Shown here: piece after piece, positions 11,517 to 13,846 of the stretch
Numbering within the stretch: the stretch's first letter is position 1
How the letters are laid out: every line of letters starts with the position of its first letter
Source: UBA4615 sp044359175
GTDB lineage: Bacteria; Pseudomonadota; Gammaproteobacteria; Burkholderiales; Burkholderiaceae_E
Length of the DNA: 13,846 nt
Assembly (NCBI GenBank): GCA_044359175.1
Contig: JBIKMO010000109.1
Coordinates: forward strand, 1 to 13,846
Direction of reading: 5' to 3'
Notes under the pieces: generated by a model
Database searches by the model: none
Told to the model about the DNA's origin: nothing
The model's input: only the letters and a program-made list of their open reading frames with translations
Made by a program: the position numbers and the translations under genes

Positions 11517-13820
11517 TCACGCGGAGAGCCCCTGCAGGCGCCGCTCACGGCGCCGCTGCAGCCAGCCGATCAACGCACCGCGCCAGCGCTGGCGCCGACG
11601 GTCCGCCGCGTCCGGGTGGTGCACGATGCCGGCCCGGTAGAACGACGGGCACAGCACCGCCGCGTGCGCGACCTCGCCGCACAGCCCGCAGCCCACGCAC
11701 GAGTCGACCACCGCTGCGACCGGATCGGTGCGCAGCGGGTCCGGGTTGTCGCGCACGGTGAGCGACGGGCAGCCCGACAGCCGGATGCACGAGTGGTCGC
11801 CGGTGCAGGTGTCGGGGTCGACGCCGAAGCGCTCGCGTACCGTCCGCCGGCCGGCGGCGATCGCCGCGCGCTGCAGCGGCTTCTCGCGACGCTGGCGGTT
11901 CAGCATGCACTCGCTCTGGGCGATCACCACCTTCGGGCCGCCGACCGGCGTGGTGAGCGCCTCGCGCAGCGTGTCGCGCATCTGCGCGACCGAGTACGTT
12001 CGGGTGACGGTACGTACCCAGTCGACCCCGACGCCGCGCACCGCGCGCTCGATCGGGTTGTGGGTCGCGCGGATCGGGTTGTCGGCGGTGGACGAGGGGA
12101 TGTCCTGACCGCCGGTGGCTGCCGAGTAGCCGTTGTCGACGATCAGCAGCACGTTGTCGGTGCGGTTGAACACCGCGTTGCCCACGCCGCTGGTCAAGCC
12201 GTTGTGCCAGAACCCGCCGTCGCCCATCACGCTGAGCGTGCGCCGGCGCGTCTGAGGGGTGTTGAGCGCGGCGGCGCCGGCCCACCCGAGCCCGTAGCCC
12301 ATCGTGGTCGCGCCGATCTCGAAGGGCGGCAGGATGGAGAACAGGTGGCAGCCGATGTCGCAGCTGACGTGGTGCGGGCCGAGCTCGCGTTCGAGCAGCT
12401 TGATCGCGGTGAAGATCGGCCGCTCCGGGCAGCCGGTGCAGAACGACGGCGGCCGCGGATGCACGAGCGAGGCGATCGGCGCCGCAGCGGGCACGGGTGT
12501 TGATGCAGCGGCGGCCGCAGGCGAGCCCGCGCGCGCGCGGGCCGCGGTGTCCGGACGTCCGATCGCGGCCGGGTCGATGCGCGCCACCACGGACGCCGCG
12601 GCGGCAGCCGACGAGGCGGCTGCGGGCGCCACCGACGCCGCGGTCGGCTGCAGCCGCGCGGCCCGCGGCAGCGCGCGGCCGGCGAGCACCCCGGGCAGCG
12701 TGCGCTCGACGAAGCGCGCGATCCCGGCGGTCAGTACGCCACCGGTGTACTCGCCCGCCATCGGCAGCACGTCCTTGCCGTGCACCGCGGTGCCGGCGCC
12801 GGCACGACGCAGGATCGCGTTCAGCGCCTGCTCGAGGAAGTCGGGCTGGCCCTCCTCGACCAGCAGCACCGCGCGCTTGTCGCCACAGAAGGCGACCAGG
12901 TCCTCGTCGACCAGCGGATAGGTGACGTTGAGCACGTGCAGCGGCACGCGGCTGCGGCCGAAGGCGTCCGCCAATCCGAGCAGCTCGAGCGCGCGAACCA
13001 CGCCGTTGTACATCCCGCCCTGCAGGATGACGCCGATCTCGCTCAGGTCGCCGTCGAAGGTTTCGTTCAGCCCGTGCTCGCGCACGTACCGGACCGCGGC
13101 CGGCCAGCGCCGGGCGATCTTCTCCTGCTCGTGCAGGTAGCTCGCCGGCGGCAGCACGATGCGGCTCACGTCGCGTCGCGGCGCCTCGATCGCGTCCTTC
13201 AGCGTGAACGCGGCACGCCGGTTGGCCTTGGTGCGGAAGCGGCCGTGCACGTGGCATGCGCGGATCCGCAGCTCGAGCATCACCGGGGTGTTCGACGCCT
13301 CGGACAGGGCGAAGCCGTGCTCGACCATCTCGACGATCCGCGGCAGGTTCGGCCGAGGATCGAGCAGCCAGATCTGCGACTTCATCGCGAACGCGTGCGA
13401 GCGCTCCTGCATGATGCTCGAACCCTCGCCGTAGTCCTCGCCGACGATCAGCAGCGCCCCGCCGGTGACGCCGCCCGAGGCCAGGTTGGCGAGGGCGTCG
13501 GACGCGACGTTGGTCCCCACCGTGCTCTTGAACGTGACCGCACCGCGCAGCGGGTAGTGCACGCTCGCGGCCAGCGTGGCGGCTGCGGTCGCCTCGGAGG
13601 CGCTGTGCTCGAAGCGCACGCCGAGCTCGCCCAGGATGTCGTTGGCATCGGTCAGCACGTCCATCAGGTGCGAGATCGGCGCGCCCTGGTAGCCGGCGAC
13701 GTAGGACACGCCCGACTGCAGCAGCGCCTTGGTCACCGCGAGGATGCCCTCGCCGTGGAAGACCTCGCCATCGCCGAGCCGCAGCTTCTCGACTTCCCGC
13801 TTGAACGATCGTTCGGCCAC
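11517..13820 (-). CDS. iorA: indolepyruvate ferredoxin oxidoreductase alpha subunit (TPP and Fe-S)
   Basis: A 767-residue catalytic subunit. The pyrimidine-binding domain (about residues 20-200) includes VAGYQGAPISHLMDVL and FEHSASEATAA, where Glu76 is the likely TPP-activating glutamate. A middle domain runs to about residue 380. An Ala/Pro-rich low-complexity linker (about 383-456) separates it from the TPP domain, which shows CTGCPERP (461-468), CDIGC (487-491) and the TPP/Mg motif GDGGFWHNG...VDN (533-563). The C-terminal ferredoxin-like part has CTGDHSC (672-678), GCP (683-685), CVGCGLC (708-714) and LCP (723-725). The central position of the first motif is Asp675 rather than Cys. The GTG at 13820 is the only start after an in-frame stop at 13836-13838 and has GGGAG about six nt upstream. 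The enzyme oxidatively decarboxylates aryl-2-oxoacids. It is the first visible gene of the leftward unit with iorB and the Rieske oxygenase. Confidence 0.9.
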   Translation of the reverse strand: MAERSFKREVEKLRLGDGEVFHGEGILAVTKALLQSGVSYVAGYQGAPISHLMDVLTDANDILGELGVRFEHSASEATAAATLAASVHYPLRGAVTFKSTVGTNVASDALANLASGGVTGGALLIVGEDYGEGSSIMQERSHAFAMKSQIWLLDPRPNLPRIVEMVEHGFALSEASNTPVMLELRIRACHVHGRFRTKANRRAAFTLKDAIEAPRRDVSRIVLPPASYLHEQEKIARRWPAAVRYVREHGLNETFDGDLSEIGVILQGGMYNGVVRALELLGLADAFGRSRVPLHVLNVTYPLVDEDLVAFCGDKRAVLLVEEGQPDFLEQALNAILRRAGAGTAVHGKDVLPMAGEYTGGVLTAGIARFVERTLPGVLAGRALPRAARLQPTAASVAPAAASSAAAAASVVARIDPAAIGRPDTAARARAGSPAAAAASTPVPAAAPIASLVHPRPPSFCTGCPERPIFTAIKLLERELGPHHVSCDIGCHLFSILPPFEIGATTMGYGLGWAGAAALNTPQTRRRTLSVMGDGGFWHNGLTSGVGNAVFNRTDNVLLIVDNGYSAATGGQDIPSSTADNPIRATHNPIERAVRGVGVDWVRTVTRTYSVAQMRDTLREALTTPVGGPKVVIAQSECMLNRQRREKPLQRAAIAAGRRTVRERFGVDPDTCTGDHSCIRLSGCPSLTVRDNPDPLRTDPVAAVVDSCVGCGLCGEVAHAAVLCPSFYRAGIVHHPDAADRRRQRWRGALIGWLQRRRERRLQGLSA

Positions 13821-13846
13821 GCCCCGCTCCCGACGTCATCGAATGC

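Noticed and set aside
11510..11548. GTG at 11548 as the iorB start, overlapping iorA by 32 nt
   Set aside because: The added 13 residues precede the conserved domain and show no similarity I can see; the ATG at 11509, just after the iorA stop, is the simpler choice, though not proven.
9341..11761. An 806-codon open frame on the plus strand
   Set aside because: It is antisense to the Rieske and iorB genes, with His/Arg/Pro-rich translation and no recognisable motif.
11545..13839. A 764-codon minus-strand open frame starting with an ATG near the right edge
   Set aside because: It is a shifted frame of iorA; it lacks the TPP and cysteine motifs that the frame starting at 13820 contains.
1..13846. 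Mobile elements, CRISPR arrays, toxin-antitoxin or phage defence systems, tRNA and rRNA genes
   Set aside because: No transposase, integrase, repeat array, attachment duplication or RNA-gene fold was found; codon use is uniform, arguing against recent transfer.

Overview
This is a GC-rich chromosomal window that reads as ordinary, densely packed bacterial DNA. Third codon positions are strongly G/C. The gene content is a Bug-type periplasmic receptor, an IclR regulator, an acyl-CoA dehydrogenase, an IorA/IorB pair, a Rieske oxygenase and several MDR oxidoreductases. Together these suggest a catabolically versatile betaproteobacterium of the order Burkholderiales; this is inference from gene families, with no rRNA or other marker in the window. 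I see no insertion sequence, integrase, tRNA, rRNA or CRISPR array.

Layout, left to right. (1) 1-497, minus strand: the N-terminal part of a DppB/OppB-type ABC permease running off the left edge. (2) 659-1998, plus strand: an apparently exported SAM methyltransferase of the FAM173 type, a 117-residue membrane protein of unknown role, and a 68-residue protein that is nothing but a sigma-70 region 4 helix-turn-helix. The last two genes share an odd leader: the same TCAGGAGGG element followed by a different but complete hairpin, about 25 nt before the ATG. (3) 2060-4117: a zinc-less quinone oxidoreductase and a nitronate monooxygenase, divergent, around a perfect 20-bp palindrome. (4) 4145-8493: an AcuI/YhdH-type enoyl-CoA reductase (minus) divergent from an IclR regulator, acyl-CoA dehydrogenase and Bug receptor (plus), with two abutting inverted repeats between them. 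This looks like a locally regulated uptake and acyl-CoA reduction/oxidation unit. (5) 8538-13820, minus strand: a compact unit transcribed iorA, iorB, then a Rieske oxygenase alpha subunit. IorAB should decarboxylate an aryl-2-oxoacid to an aryl-acyl-CoA while reducing ferredoxin-type iron-sulfur centres; the Rieske enzyme needs electrons to activate O2, and no ferredoxin or reductase gene is in view.

The most interesting signals are four. The first is the paired structured leaders and stand-alone sigma region 4 protein, in which three residues that read the -35 element in E. coli sigma-70 are changed. The second is the coupling of a 2-oxoacid:ferredoxin oxidoreductase with a Rieske oxygenase. 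The third is an Asp in place of a cluster Cys (CxxDxxC) in the IorA ferredoxin domain. The fourth is the set of symmetric operator-like and terminator-like inverted repeats in nearly every divergent or convergent gap. Every gap between genes is shorter than 300 bases.
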